NCBI GenBank assembly: GCA_039805565.1
Contig: JBDLTZ010000125.1
Coordinates: 1 to 25,352, forward strand
Direction of reading: 5' to 3'
DNA length: 25,352 bases
Source of the DNA: CALJIC01 sp039805565
GTDB taxonomy: Bacteria; Chloroflexota; Chloroflexia; Chloroflexales; Roseiflexaceae
In this document: piece after piece, positions 16,002 to 23,314 of the stretch
How the letters are laid out: the number at the start of each line of letters is the position of its first letter
How positions within the stretch are numbered: the stretch's first letter is position 1
Made by a program: the position numbers and the translations under genes
The notes under the pieces: model-generated
Databases searched by the model: none
What the model saw: the letters and a program-made list of their open reading frames with translations, nothing else
What the model was told of the DNA's origin: nothing

Positions 16002-17243
16002 ATGCGCCGCGTAGTCATCACGGGTCTCGGCGCGGTGACCCCGGTCGGAAACGATGTCCCATCGATGTGGCGGGCGCTGCTGGCCGGCCAGAGCGGAGTG
16101 GCGCCGATCACGCGCTTCGACGCCTCCGGGCTGCCGGTGCGGATCGCCGGCGAGGTCAAGGGCTTCGCGCTCGACCTGGCCGTGGACCAGCGCGAGGCGC
16201 GGCGGACCTCGCTGTACACGCGCTACGCGCTCAACGCGGCGCTCGAGGCGGTGCGCGCCGCCGGGCTCGACATGCAGCGCGAGGACCGCGAGCAAGTGGG
16301 CGTGGTGTTCGGCACCGGCGCCGGCGGGCTGGACCTGATCTTCGAGAACCACGAGGCGCTGCGCGAGCGCGGCCCACGCCGGGTGGCCCCCACGCTGATC
16401 GCCAACATGATCCCGGACGCCGCCGCCGGCATGATCGCCATCCAGCTCGGCGCCCAGGGGCCGAACATGGCTGTCACGGCGGCCTGCTCGACCGGCGGGC
16501 ACAGCATCGGCGAGGCCTTCGAGACCATCCGTCGCGGCGACTGCGAGGTGGTGGTCGCCGGCGGCAGCGAGGCGCCCATCCACCCCACGATCATGGCCTC
16601 GTTCAGCAATATGCGTGGCCTGGCCGGGGACAACGAGCGCCCGGCCTACGCCTGCAAGCCGTTCGACGCGCGGCGCGACGGCTTCGTACTTTCCGAGGGC
16701 GCGGGGGCGGTGGTGCTGGAGAGCCTTGACCACGCCCTTGCCCGCGGCGCCCCGATCGTGTGTGAGATCGTGGGCTACGGCAACTCGTGCGACGCGATCG
16801 ATATGGTGGCCGCTGACGAGACCGGCGCCGGGGCCGCGCGCGCGATGCGGATGGCGCTGCGGAAGGCCGGCGCGGCGCCCGAGGCTGTAGGGTACATCAA
16901 CGCCCACGGCACCGGCACCCCGCTCAACGACATGGCGGAGACGCGCGCGATCCACGCCGTGTTCGGTGGGCACGCGCGGCGTCTGGCCGTGAGCTCCACC
17001 AAGTCCATGCTCGGCCATATGATGGGGGCCGCCGGCGCGGTCGAGGCGCTGGTGTGCGCCCTCGTCGTGCGCGACGGGCGCATCCCGCCGACCATCAACC
17101 TCGAGCAGCCCGATCCCTCGTGTGACCTGGACTACGTACCGAACCAGGCGCGTGAGGCCCGGGTAGACGCGGCGCTCTCGAACTCGATCGGCCTCGGCGG
17201 CCACAACTCGGCCCTGGTCCTGCGGCGATTCACAGGCGCGTAG
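16002..17243 (+). CDS. fabF: 3-oxoacyl-ACP synthase II (KAS II)
   Basis: 413 residues, the usual length. It condenses malonyl-ACP with acyl-ACP. The full Cys-His-His triad is visible: Cys162 (TAACSTGGHSIGEA), His302 (INAHGTGTPLND) and His339 (MLGHMMGAAGAVEAL). The nucleophile motif has CSTG where most FabF proteins have CATG. The ATG follows GAGGAG with good spacing. acpP and fabG, the common partners, do not lie between fabD and fabF. Confidence 0.95.
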   Translation: MRRVVITGLGAVTPVGNDVPSMWRALLAGQSGVAPITRFDASGLPVRIAGEVKGFALDLAVDQREARRTSLYTRYALNAALEAVRAAGLDMQREDREQVGVVFGTGAGGLDLIFENHEALRERGPRRVAPTLIANMIPDAAAGMIAIQLGAQGPNMAVTAACSTGGHSIGEAFETIRRGDCEVVVAGGSEAPIHPTIMASFSNMRGLAGDNERPAYACKPFDARRDGFVLSEGAGAVVLESLDHALARGAPIVCEIVGYGNSCDAIDMVAADETGAGAARAMRMALRKAGAAPEAVGYINAHGTGTPLNDMAETRAIHAVFGGHARRLAVSSTKSMLGHMMGAAGAVEALVCALVVRDGRIPPTINLEQPDPSCDLDYVPNQAREARVDAALSNSIGLGGHNSALVLRRFTGA

Positions 17244-17261
17244 CTGCCCAACGCTTCGTGG

Positions 17262-17267
17262 TACACT
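17262..17267 (+). promoter_or_regulatory. Extended -10 box before the histidine phosphatase
   Basis: TACACT preceded by TGG, ~38 bases before the GTG start. The -35 region is poor. Confidence 0.4.
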
Positions 17268-17304
17268 ACCGCCGTGTCGGAGCATGAGATCGTGGAGGGG
17301 CCGA

Positions 17305-17886
17305 GTGCGCGTCTATCTGATCCGCCACGCCCAAAGCGAAGAGAATGCGCTGGACCTGAAGCGGCGGATGACCGGTGAGGATTTCAACGAGATCCTGCGC
17401 CGGTCGCCCGACGCCGCGCTCACGCCGCTCGGCGTGCAGCAAGCCCACGCCGTGGCCGCAGCCCTGGCCGACAGAGGCATCGAGCGACTGTACGCCAGCC
17501 CCTTCTTCCGCACCCGCAGCACCGCGGCGGTGATCGCTCAGCGGCTCGGCCTCGAGCCTGAGCTGGTGGATGACCTGCGCGAGGTGCTGCCGCAGCCCAG
17601 CGACCGACGCAAAGGCTCGCAGTCCCTGCGCCGCTTCTGGCTCCGCTCCTACGCACGCATGCTCTGGCCGCGCGGCCTCGAGGAGTCCTGGCTGGACGGC
17701 TACCGCCGGGCGCGGCGCGCCTTCGCCCACATCACCGCGGCCCCGGCCGAGTCGGTGGCGGCGGTCTCGCACCGCGGGCTGCTCAGCCTGCTCCTGCTCG
17801 TGGCGCAGCGCCACAGCCGCTGGCGCGTGGTGCAGCGCGACCTGCGGAACGGCGGGGTCTCGATCATCCAATCGCGCGGGCGCTGA
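17305..17886 (+). CDS. Histidine phosphatase (phosphoglycerate mutase-like)
   Basis: 193 residues. The RHG motif is LIRHAQSEEN (nucleophile His8), with a second catalytic His156 in AVSHRG and an acidic residue in DDLREVLPQ. It is a branch-1 histidine phosphatase; the substrate may be a small phosphorylated metabolite and is not clear from sequence. The GTG at 17305 has GGAGGGG just upstream and puts the catalytic motif at residues 7-16 as usual; the ATG at 17284 has no such site. It stands alone, 61 bases after fabF. Confidence 0.85.
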   Translation: MRVYLIRHAQSEENALDLKRRMTGEDFNEILRRSPDAALTPLGVQQAHAVAAALADRGIERLYASPFFRTRSTAAVIAQRLGLEPELVDDLREVLPQPSDRRKGSQSLRRFWLRSYARMLWPRGLEESWLDGYRRARRAFAHITAAPAESVAAVSHRGLLSLLLLVAQRHSRWRVVQRDLRNGGVSIIQSRGR

Positions 17887-17888
17887 GC

Positions 17889-17941
17889 GCTGGCCCCTGA
17901 GCACTCTGCCGATCCAGACAAGCATCTGGCTACGGGCCAGC
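17889..17941. terminator. Stem-loop between convergent genes
   Basis: GCTGGCCC (17889-17896) pairs with GGGCCAGC (17934-17941). An inner hairpin CCAGA/TCTGG at 17914-17929 completes the fold. It lies between the convergent phosphatase and SH3b genes and covers the SH3b stop codon. It has no U tract, so it may be a weak two-way terminator. Confidence 0.4.
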
Positions 17942-18910
17942 CGGGCTCGGCGTCGCCGCATCGGCGGGAGCCACCGCCTCCAGGTTCGTCTCGGGCACCC
18001 ACCCCTCGTACCCCCCGAACGCCACCCGCACCCAGGTCGCACCCTCGGCGCTCACCGGCGCGACGTCGACCAGCCGCACCAGCGTGCCCTCGGGGAGCTG
18101 CGGCGGCTGCGTGGGCGTGCTAAAGCCTGCCGGCTCGTGCATGAAGCCGATAGCCCCACCCAGGTTCACGATGCGGGCCTCGCGCACCGCCGGGGTCGCC
18201 GTCGGCGGGGGCGCCGTCGGGCTGGAGGGGATCGCGGAGGCCAGCGGCGCACCAGAGATCACCGGCTCCTGCTCGGGCGGGGACCAGCTCAGCGCGCGCC
18301 AGCCGACGAACAGGAGCACCAGCAGGACCGCGGTCGCCAGCAGCCCGCGCACCGGGAGATCGCCCGGCAGCAGGTCCGAGCGGCGTGCGCTCCGGACCTT
18401 CGCCCGATTGTCCCAGCCGGAGGAGGCGCCGACCGTGGTGCGCTCCGCGGGACGCCCTGGGCGCGCGGCGACGGCCGCGGTCGGCTGCGCGGCGGGGCGT
18501 GCGGGCCGGGCCGCGGGGCGGGCGGCGTGGGCAGCGGTGGGACGGCGGCCGCAGAGCTCCGCCACCAGCGTCGCGTAGGTATCGATCGCGCGCTGCCCGC
18601 CAGCGTAGGGCGCGCCGTGGGCGAACTCCTGGCGCTGGCTGTTGGCGTCGAGGATGGCCTGGCGCTGCTCGCGCGTGATGAGACTATACCTCAGCGCGAG
18701 GTTGGCGCGCGTCACCCAGCCGTAGCCCGGCCCGTCCAGCGCTGCGCGGTCCTCGGGCGAGAGCTCGGGCATGCGCCCGAGGGTCTCGTCCAGGTGGTCC
18801 TCCAGGGCGCCGTGCAGGGCCAGCAGCGCCACGCCCCGCAGGTCGTCGTCCCCACCCGCGCGCGCCGCCAGGTCAAACCCGCGGCGCAGCTTCTCGTCAA
18901 CGCTTCCCAC
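17930..18910 (-). CDS. Single-pass membrane protein with extracellular SH3b domain
   Basis: 326 residues. The N-terminal ~125 residues are helical and unassigned, followed by an Ala/Arg/Pro-rich linker, one transmembrane helix (~187-207, LLATAVLLVLLFVGW), a Thr/Pro-rich stalk and a C-terminal SH3b-like domain (LPEGTLVRLVDVAPVSAEGATWVRVAFGGYEGWVPETNL in outline). SH3b domains often bind cell-wall or envelope peptides. The GTG at 18910 was chosen because GGGAGGG lies five bases upstream; an ATG at 19003 would add a tail encoded by a palindromic repeat. It lies 99 bases downstream of serS and may be read with it. Its overall plan resembles the pseudokinase at 21949. Confidence 0.8.
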   Translation of the reverse strand: MGSVDEKLRRGFDLAARAGGDDDLRGVALLALHGALEDHLDETLGRMPELSPEDRAALDGPGYGWVTRANLALRYSLITREQRQAILDANSQRQEFAHGAPYAGGQRAIDTYATLVAELCGRRPTAAHAARPAARPARPAAQPTAAVAARPGRPAERTTVGASSGWDNRAKVRSARRSDLLPGDLPVRGLLATAVLLVLLFVGWRALSWSPPEQEPVISGAPLASAIPSSPTAPPPTATPAVREARIVNLGGAIGFMHEPAGFSTPTQPPQLPEGTLVRLVDVAPVSAEGATWVRVAFGGYEGWVPETNLEAVAPADAATPSPAGP

Positions 18911-18977
18911 GCTATCCCTCCCTCGGTGCAATGGTAGATAGCAACCGCCAAAGCTGACAGGCTGGCGGGGGGTCTCC

Positions 18978-18996
18978 GGGAGGGCCAGGCCCTCCC
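18978..18996 (-). terminator. Hairpin downstream of serS
   Basis: GGGAGGG pairs with CCCTCCC around a short CCAGG loop, just after the serS stop codon on the minus strand. No U run follows, so it may be a dispersed palindrome or an attenuating hairpin. Confidence 0.45.
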
Positions 18997-19009
18997 CAAG
19001 CATTCCGCT

Positions 19010-20278
19010 CTAGCGGATCACGTCGAGGCCGCCCATGTAGGGGCGCAGCACCTCGGGCACCACGATGCTGCCGTCGGCCTGCTGGTAGTTCTCCATGATC
19101 GCGATGATCACGCGCGGCAGGGCCAGGCCCGAGCCGTTGAGCGTGTGGACGAACTCCGGCTTCGCGCCCTGCGCCGGGCGGTAGCGGATGTTCGCGCGGC
19201 GTGACTGGTAGTCGCCGAAGTTCGCGCATGAGCTGACCTCGAGCCACTCGCCGACCCCCGGCGCCCACATCTCCAGGTCATACTTCATCACCGACGTGCC
19301 CAGGTCCGCGGTGCAGAGCTGGAGCAGCCGGTAGGGCACCTTGAGCGCCTTGCAGATATCCTCGGCGTTGTCGATCAGCGTCCAGAGCTCGTCCTGGCTC
19401 CTGGCCGGCTCGACGAACTTGACCATCTCGACCTTATCGAACTGGTAGACGCGCTTGATGCCGCGGACATCGCGGCCAGCGCTCATCTGCTCGTTACGCC
19501 AGCACGGGGTGTAGGCCACGTGGTAGATCGGCAGGCTGCCCGGCTCGAGGATCTCCTCGCGGTAGAGATTGGTCACCGGCACCTCGGCGGTGGGGATCAG
19601 CGTCAGGTCCACGCCCTGGACGCGGAACAGGTTCTCGCCGAACTTGGGCAGGTTGCCGGTGCCGACCAGCACCTCCTCGCGCACCAGGTAGGGCGGCGCG
19701 ATCTCGGTGTAGCCGTGCTGCTGGATGTGGACGTCGAGCATCCAGGTGATCAGGGCGCGCTGGAGGCGGGCGCCGGCGCCCTTCAGCACAAAGAAGCGGC
19801 TGCCGCTGAGCTTGACGCCGCGCTCGAAGTCGATGATGCCGAGCGCCTCGCCGAGCTCCCAGTGCGGCCGAGGCGTGAAGTCGAACGCGCGCGGCTCGCC
19901 CTCGGTGCGCGCCACGATGTTGTCGTGCTCGCTCGTGCCGTCGGGGACGTCGGGGTGCGGCAGGTTCGGCGTCAGCAGCATCTCGCGCTCGAAGGCAGCC
20001 TCGACCTCGGCCACCTGGCGGTCCAGCGCGGCGATCTGGTCGCCCACGCCGCGCATCTCGGCGATCTTCGCCTCGCGGGCGGCGGCATCCTTCATCTTGC
20101 CGATCTCCTTCGAGACGGCGTTGCGGGTAGCCTTGAGCTGCTCAACCTCGTTCAGGAGCTCGCGGCGGCGGGTATCGAGCGCCAGGATCTGATCCACGAT
20201 CACCGGGTCGTCACCGCGCCGTCGGACCCCCGCGCGCACCAGGTCAGGCTGCTCGCGGATGAGCTTGATGTCTAGCAT
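19010..20278 (-). CDS. serS: Seryl-tRNA synthetase
   Basis: 422 residues, the standard length. It charges tRNA-Ser (and tRNA-Sec where present). The N-terminal coiled-coil arm is clear (~30-105, LDTRRRELLNEVEQLKATR to VAEVEAAFERE). The class II core shows TAEVPVTNLYREE (motif 2 approach), CWRNEQMSAGRDVRGIKRVYQFDKVEM and the motif 3 segment NGSGLALPRVIIAIMENYQ. The ATG at 20278 (MLDIKLIREQPDLV) is the family start, with GAGGAA seven bases upstream; longer in-frame extensions are repeat sequence. It is the third gene after the T-box leader, behind two NUDIX genes and a 165-base stretch of palindromes. Confidence 0.97.
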   Translation of the reverse strand: MLDIKLIREQPDLVRAGVRRRGDDPVIVDQILALDTRRRELLNEVEQLKATRNAVSKEIGKMKDAAAREAKIAEMRGVGDQIAALDRQVAEVEAAFEREMLLTPNLPHPDVPDGTSEHDNIVARTEGEPRAFDFTPRPHWELGEALGIIDFERGVKLSGSRFFVLKGAGARLQRALITWMLDVHIQQHGYTEIAPPYLVREEVLVGTGNLPKFGENLFRVQGVDLTLIPTAEVPVTNLYREEILEPGSLPIYHVAYTPCWRNEQMSAGRDVRGIKRVYQFDKVEMVKFVEPARSQDELWTLIDNAEDICKALKVPYRLLQLCTADLGTSVMKYDLEMWAPGVGEWLEVSSCANFGDYQSRRANIRYRPAQGAKPEFVHTLNGSGLALPRVIIAIMENYQQADGSIVVPEVLRPYMGGLDVIR

Positions 20279-20349
20279 GAGTTTGTTCCTCGCTGGGTGC
20301 TGCGGGCCGCTGGTGCGTGCCACAGCACCTACTATGTTGTAAAGATTTT

Positions 20350-20430
20350 TCGGAGGGGCTGCGCCCCTCCGAGCCTCCCCGCCCTTCAGGGGCGGACAAA
20401 AAAGACGTGCGTGGGCGCTGTGCCCCTCCG
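20350..20430. repeat. Palindrome cluster between the NUDIX gene and serS
   Basis: Stem 1 is CGGAGGGGC/GCCCCTCCG (20350-20370, 9 bp). Stem 2 is CCGCCC/GGGCGG (20378-20394). A third segment repeats CTGTGCCCCTCCG at 20418-20430. Runs of A or T flank the stems on the side opposite to that needed for minus-strand termination. This looks like a dispersed REP-like element rather than a normal terminator. Confidence 0.55.
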
Positions 20431-20442
20431 GAGCAGCCGCGG

Positions 20443-20934
20443 CTAGATCAGGGTATAGCTCCACGAGACGAGCTCGCCGTCCTTGTAGGGCGCGACGCCG
20501 TGGAAGGTGCGCGGCGTGCGCTCGAAGACCATGTCGAGCCAGAGCCGATCGCTCTCCCACAGGTTCAGCTCGGAGAAGCGGGCGAGCGGCACCCACTCCA
20601 GCGCTCCCTCGTGGTTGGACGTGAGCGGCGAGCCGCTCCAGCGGTCCACCCGGAAGACGAAGCCGAACCAGTCCTCCCCGTTCTTACCGAAGCCGGGCCA
20701 GCTCACCGTGCCTCGCAGCACCAGCTCCTCGGCCTCGATGCCCGCCTCCTCGCGGATCTCGCGCCGCATCCCCTCGGCCACGTCCTCGCCCGCGTCCAGC
20801 TTGCCGCCCAGGCCGTTGTACTTCCCGTAGTGTATGTCGTCAGGGCGCGCGTTGCGGTGGATCAACAGCACCGACTCGCCGTCCGCCGACATCACGTACC
20901 CGAGCGTCGCCAGGACAGGGGTGTACCTCGACAT
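20443..20934 (-). CDS. NUDIX hydrolase, 8-oxo-dGTPase (MutT/MTH1)-like
   Basis: 163 residues. The Nudix box runs from Gly44 to Ile66 (GKLDAGE, then REIREEAGI) and matches the full GX5EX7REUXEEXGU pattern. The preceding VLLIHRN, KYNGLGGKLDAGE and the later WPGFGKNGEDWFGFVF resemble MTH1/MutX enzymes that clean oxidised nucleotides. The ATG at 20934 has AGGAG six bases upstream. It lies 90 bases after the other NUDIX gene and ahead of serS. Confidence 0.88.
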   Translation of the reverse strand: MSRYTPVLATLGYVMSADGESVLLIHRNARPDDIHYGKYNGLGGKLDAGEDVAEGMRREIREEAGIEAEELVLRGTVSWPGFGKNGEDWFGFVFRVDRWSGSPLTSNHEGALEWVPLARFSELNLWESDRLWLDMVFERTPRTFHGVAPYKDGELVSWSYTLI

Positions 20935-21024
20935 CTGTAGCTCCTAGAAAGATAAAGTGTAACGTGCAAGGTTTCTACTCGAGCCATCCTGCTCGATGAA
21001 ATCGAATGCTGTAGCCCTTCGCCC

Positions 21025-21513
21025 TCACCACGGCCTGCTCACCCCGCGCTCCCCGGCCAGATACTCGCCGATCCTGCGCCGCGAGGCCGGGTCGAGGTCA
21101 TCGGGCAGGGCGCCGAGCGGGAAAAAGCGCGCCTCGGCGATCTCCAGCGAGCGCGGCGGGCGCGGCTCGCCCTGCGTGACGCAGAGGAACACCACGATGT
21201 AGTTCACGTACCCCTCGCGGAACGCGTCGTAGACGCCGAGCACGCCCTCGACGCGCGAGGTCACGCCGCACTCCTCGTACACCTCGCGGCGCGCGGCCTC
21301 CTCGAGGCGTTCGTGGGGGTCTGCGCCGCCGCCCGGGAGCGACCAGCCGGCGCGGACGCTGCGGTGGCGCACCAGCAGCACCTCGCCGCCGCGCGTCACC
21401 AGAGCCCAGGCGCCGATCAGCGTCGGCTTCCGCACGCTCCACATCAGGTCGCGCGCCCGGTAGGCCAGCGCGAACAGCGCTGCCAGGACCACCTGCTCGA
21501 TACGTCGCAGCAT
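21025..21513 (-). CDS. NUDIX hydrolase with hydrophobic N-terminus
   Basis: 162 residues from the ATG at 21513. A hydrophobic N-terminal helix (~8-20) is followed by a NUDIX domain; the box runs Gly62-Val84 (GGADPHE, then REVYEECGV) and is complete. The substrate is unknown. The start is only ~5 bases beyond the T-box terminator U run. The only purine-rich site for ribosomes is the 3' arm of the terminator (GGACGAGGGG), ~11 bases upstream. A longer reading (ATG at 21579) would translate the T-box itself and is rejected. Confidence 0.8.
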   Translation of the reverse strand: MLRRIEQVVLAALFALAYRARDLMWSVRKPTLIGAWALVTRGGEVLLVRHRSVRAGWSLPGGGADPHERLEEAARREVYEECGVTSRVEGVLGVYDAFREGYVNYIVVFLCVTQGEPRPPRSLEIAEARFFPLGALPDDLDPASRRRIGEYLAGERGVSRPW

Positions 21514-21524
21514 ACAACAAAACA

Positions 21525-21550
21525 CCCCTCGTCCACACTGGGACGAAGGG
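21525..21550 (-). terminator. T-box intrinsic terminator
   Basis: A 10-bp stem (CCCTTCGTCC with GGACGAGGGG) around a 6-base loop, followed by TGTTTTGTTG. It is exclusive with the GGGTGGTACCACGG antiterminator. Its 3' arm may also serve as the ribosome binding region of the downstream gene. Confidence 0.85.
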
Positions 21551-21577
21551 CTCTCCTCCGTGGTACCACCCACATTC

Positions 21578-21605
21578 AAGTCTTGAGCCTTGAGCCCTGA
21601 GCCCT
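21578..21605. repeat. Heptamer array inside the T-box leader
   Basis: Units AAGTCTT, GAGCCTT, GAGCCCT, GAGCCCT. It belongs to the same GAGYCYT family as the arrays at 10531 and 23315 and sits directly 5' of the antiterminator, in the linker region of the riboswitch. Confidence 0.8.
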
Positions 21606-21815
21606 GAGCTGCTGCCAGCCCGGGCCGAAGAGCGCAAAACCGAAAACTTCTCGCTGCGCTGTAACGGGCGCGCCCGGCGTGGGTTCGGCCTCGCGGCGTT
21701 TCCCCGGCGACTCAGGAGGGGATTCGGCCCTTGCCCGGCTACCGCCTCACACCACCCGGCGGCTCTCTGAAAGCTAGCCTCGGCCTACGTTGTCTCCGTC
21801 CGCGTCGATGCGGCG

Positions 21816-21845
21816 ATTATAGCACGCGCGGCCGAGGTTATGCAA
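21816..21845 (-). promoter_or_regulatory. Promoter of the T-box transcript
   Basis: TTGCAT (21840-21845), an 18-base spacer and a perfect TATAAT (21816-21821) preceded by TGC, on the minus strand. It diverges from the promoter of the pseudokinase gene. Confidence 0.75.
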
Positions 21846-21901
21846 TCGGCCTGAGGGCGGATGGACACCTCGCCGCCTGTGCGAAAGCCGGTGTGGAGTG
21901 C

Positions 21902-21907
21902 TATAAT
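21902..21907 (+). promoter_or_regulatory. Extended -10 promoter of the pseudokinase gene
   Basis: Perfect TATAAT preceded by TGC, 42 bases before the ATG. The -35 box is weak. Confidence 0.6.
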
Positions 21908-21948
21908 GGCACGTACGCCATCCGCCGCATATCAGCGCGCCCAACCCT

Positions 21949-23310
21949 ATGACGCGCGACAACATGACATCGGCCACGCCCCCCCCGACGCCAGTTCTAC
22001 AGGGCCGCTACCGAATCGAAGAGCGGCTCGGCGCCGGCCGCCTCGCGGTGGTCTACCGCGCCCACGACGAGCGGCTCCAGCGCCAAGTGCTGGTGCACAT
22101 GTTCCGGCGCGACCTGATGGACCAGGAGCCGCTGCGCCAGCGATTCGTGGGCGAGGCCCAGAGCAGCGCTCGACGCGCCCACGCCTCGCTGCTCGACGTG
22201 TTCGACACCGGAGAGGTGGGCGGCCGCCCCTACATGATCACCGAGTACGTCGCCGGGCGGACGCTGCGCGAGATTGGGGCGCTGTCACTCGAGGAGGCGC
22301 TGCTCTACTTCCGCCAGATCGTCGGCGCCGTGGCCGCATGCCAGGCAGCCGGCGTGCCCCACCCGCCGATCAGCAGCGCGAACGTGATCCTGGTGGGCGA
22401 GGGGCACGTGGAGCTGCTGGAGAACTGGTGCACGTCCCCCGCCGAGCGCGCGGTGGAGCTGGCCGCCTACCGCCCCCCCGAGCGCGCCTCAGGCACCACC
22501 AGCGGCCCCACCGGCGCGGTCTACGCCCTCGGCCTACTGCTAGTGGAGATGCTGATCGGGCGGCGGGTGTTCGACGGCACCGACCCGCGCGCGATCGCCG
22601 AGCGCCACCTGACGGCCGAGGTCCCGTCGCTGACGCAGGTCCAGCCGCTGATGTACGCCCCCTCGCTCGACCGGCTGCTGCGCCTCGCCACCGCCCGCGA
22701 CCCCTCGCGCCGCCCCGCAGACGCCGCGGCGCTCGGCCAGGCGCTCGACGAGCTACGGCGCACCTACGCGGGGGACACCCAGCCACTCGCGGCACCGCCG
22801 CCCCGCTCGCGCCCGCAGCCCGCAGCGCCACCCTCCCCTGCACCTCTCCCGGCATCCTCCCCCGCCCCCGCGGAGGAACAGCGGCCCGCAGCGCCCCGCG
22901 TGGTGCCAGTGCAGCCCGACCCCTCCCGGCGCAGGTCGCTCACGGGGCTGACGGTGATGGTTGTGCTGTTTCTCGCCGTCTCGTGCGCTGCCTACTCATT
23001 CGCCTCTGGCGCCGCCGGACAGATCAGCGCGGGCGCCTCCGCCATCTCACTGCCGGACTGGCTCACCGGCGTGGTGGGCGGCGAGGGCGAGGTGCTGGTG
23101 GTGAGCATCGGCGACATCGAGGGGCTCAACCTGCGTGATAGACCGGGCCTCCAATCAAACGTGATCGGGCTGCTGCCGAACGGCGCTCGCGTCCGTAAGC
23201 TGGGCGGCCCTGAGACAGCCGACGGGGTCTCGTGGGTACGGGTCCGCGCCGAGGTGGACGGCCGCGCTACGGAGGGGTGGGTGTCGGCGACGTTTGTGCG
23301 ACCGGAGTGA
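21949..23310 (+). CDS. Pseudokinase with transmembrane helix and extracellular SH3b domain
   Basis: 453 residues with a PknB-type Ser/Thr kinase fold (~18-270), a Pro/Ala-rich linker, one transmembrane helix (~331-353) and a C-terminal SH3b-like domain (~383-453; NLRDRPGLQSNVIGLL, GWVSATFV). The fold is recognisable (LGAGRLAVVYRAHD loop, AYRPPERASG in place of the APE region, YALGLLLVEML), but the catalytic set is gone. The VAIK Lys is His50 (VLVHMF), HRD is HPP (138-140) and DFG is ENW (158-160). Phosphotransfer is therefore unlikely; a scaffold or sensor role that relays envelope signals is inferred. ATG 21949 and ATG 21964 are both possible starts, and neither has a clear ribosome binding site. 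Confidence 0.88.
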   Translation: MTRDNMTSATPPPTPVLQGRYRIEERLGAGRLAVVYRAHDERLQRQVLVHMFRRDLMDQEPLRQRFVGEAQSSARRAHASLLDVFDTGEVGGRPYMITEYVAGRTLREIGALSLEEALLYFRQIVGAVAACQAAGVPHPPISSANVILVGEGHVELLENWCTSPAERAVELAAYRPPERASGTTSGPTGAVYALGLLLVEMLIGRRVFDGTDPRAIAERHLTAEVPSLTQVQPLMYAPSLDRLLRLATARDPSRRPADAAALGQALDELRRTYAGDTQPLAAPPPRSRPQPAAPPSPAPLPASSPAPAEEQRPAAPRVVPVQPDPSRRRSLTGLTVMVVLFLAVSCAAYSFASGAAGQISAGASAISLPDWLTGVVGGEGEVLVVSIGDIEGLNLRDRPGLQSNVIGLLPNGARVRKLGGPETADGVSWVRVRAEVDGRATEGWVSATFVRPE

Positions 23311-23314
23311 GGCG

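Larger units (their letters stand above)
21518..21808 (-). ncRNA. T-box riboswitch leader
   Basis: Minus-strand leader upstream of NUDIX-NUDIX-serS. Seen: the stem I distal part with AG bulge and loop (21738-21772; CAGAGAGCC, GGTGGTGTGAGG); a specifier loop around GAATCCC (21719-21725); CCGTTA in the linker; the antiterminator T-box sequence GGGTGGTACCACGG (21558-21572); and a terminator stem with arms at 21525-21534 and 21541-21550 followed by TGTTTTG. The specifier can be read as TCC (Ser) or ATC (Ile). The UGGU bulge would pair with a tRNA having A73, which fits Ile and not the G73 of bacterial tRNA-Ser. A heptamer array sits just 5' of the antiterminator. Confidence 0.93.

Noticed and set aside
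15912..17285. 457-codon open frame on the minus strand
   Set aside because: It is antisense to fabF, which has a complete catalytic triad.
17570..18937. 455-codon open frame on the plus strand
   Set aside because: It overlaps the phosphatase and SH3b genes out of frame and has no recognisable domain.
19010..20596. Longer serS start at 20596
   Set aside because: The extra N-terminus is translated palindromic repeat and the end of the NUDIX gene; MLDIKLI is the normal family start with a ribosome binding site.
21025..21579. NUDIX start at 21579
   Set aside because: It would translate the T-box antiterminator and terminator; the ATG at 21513 after the U run is more sensible.
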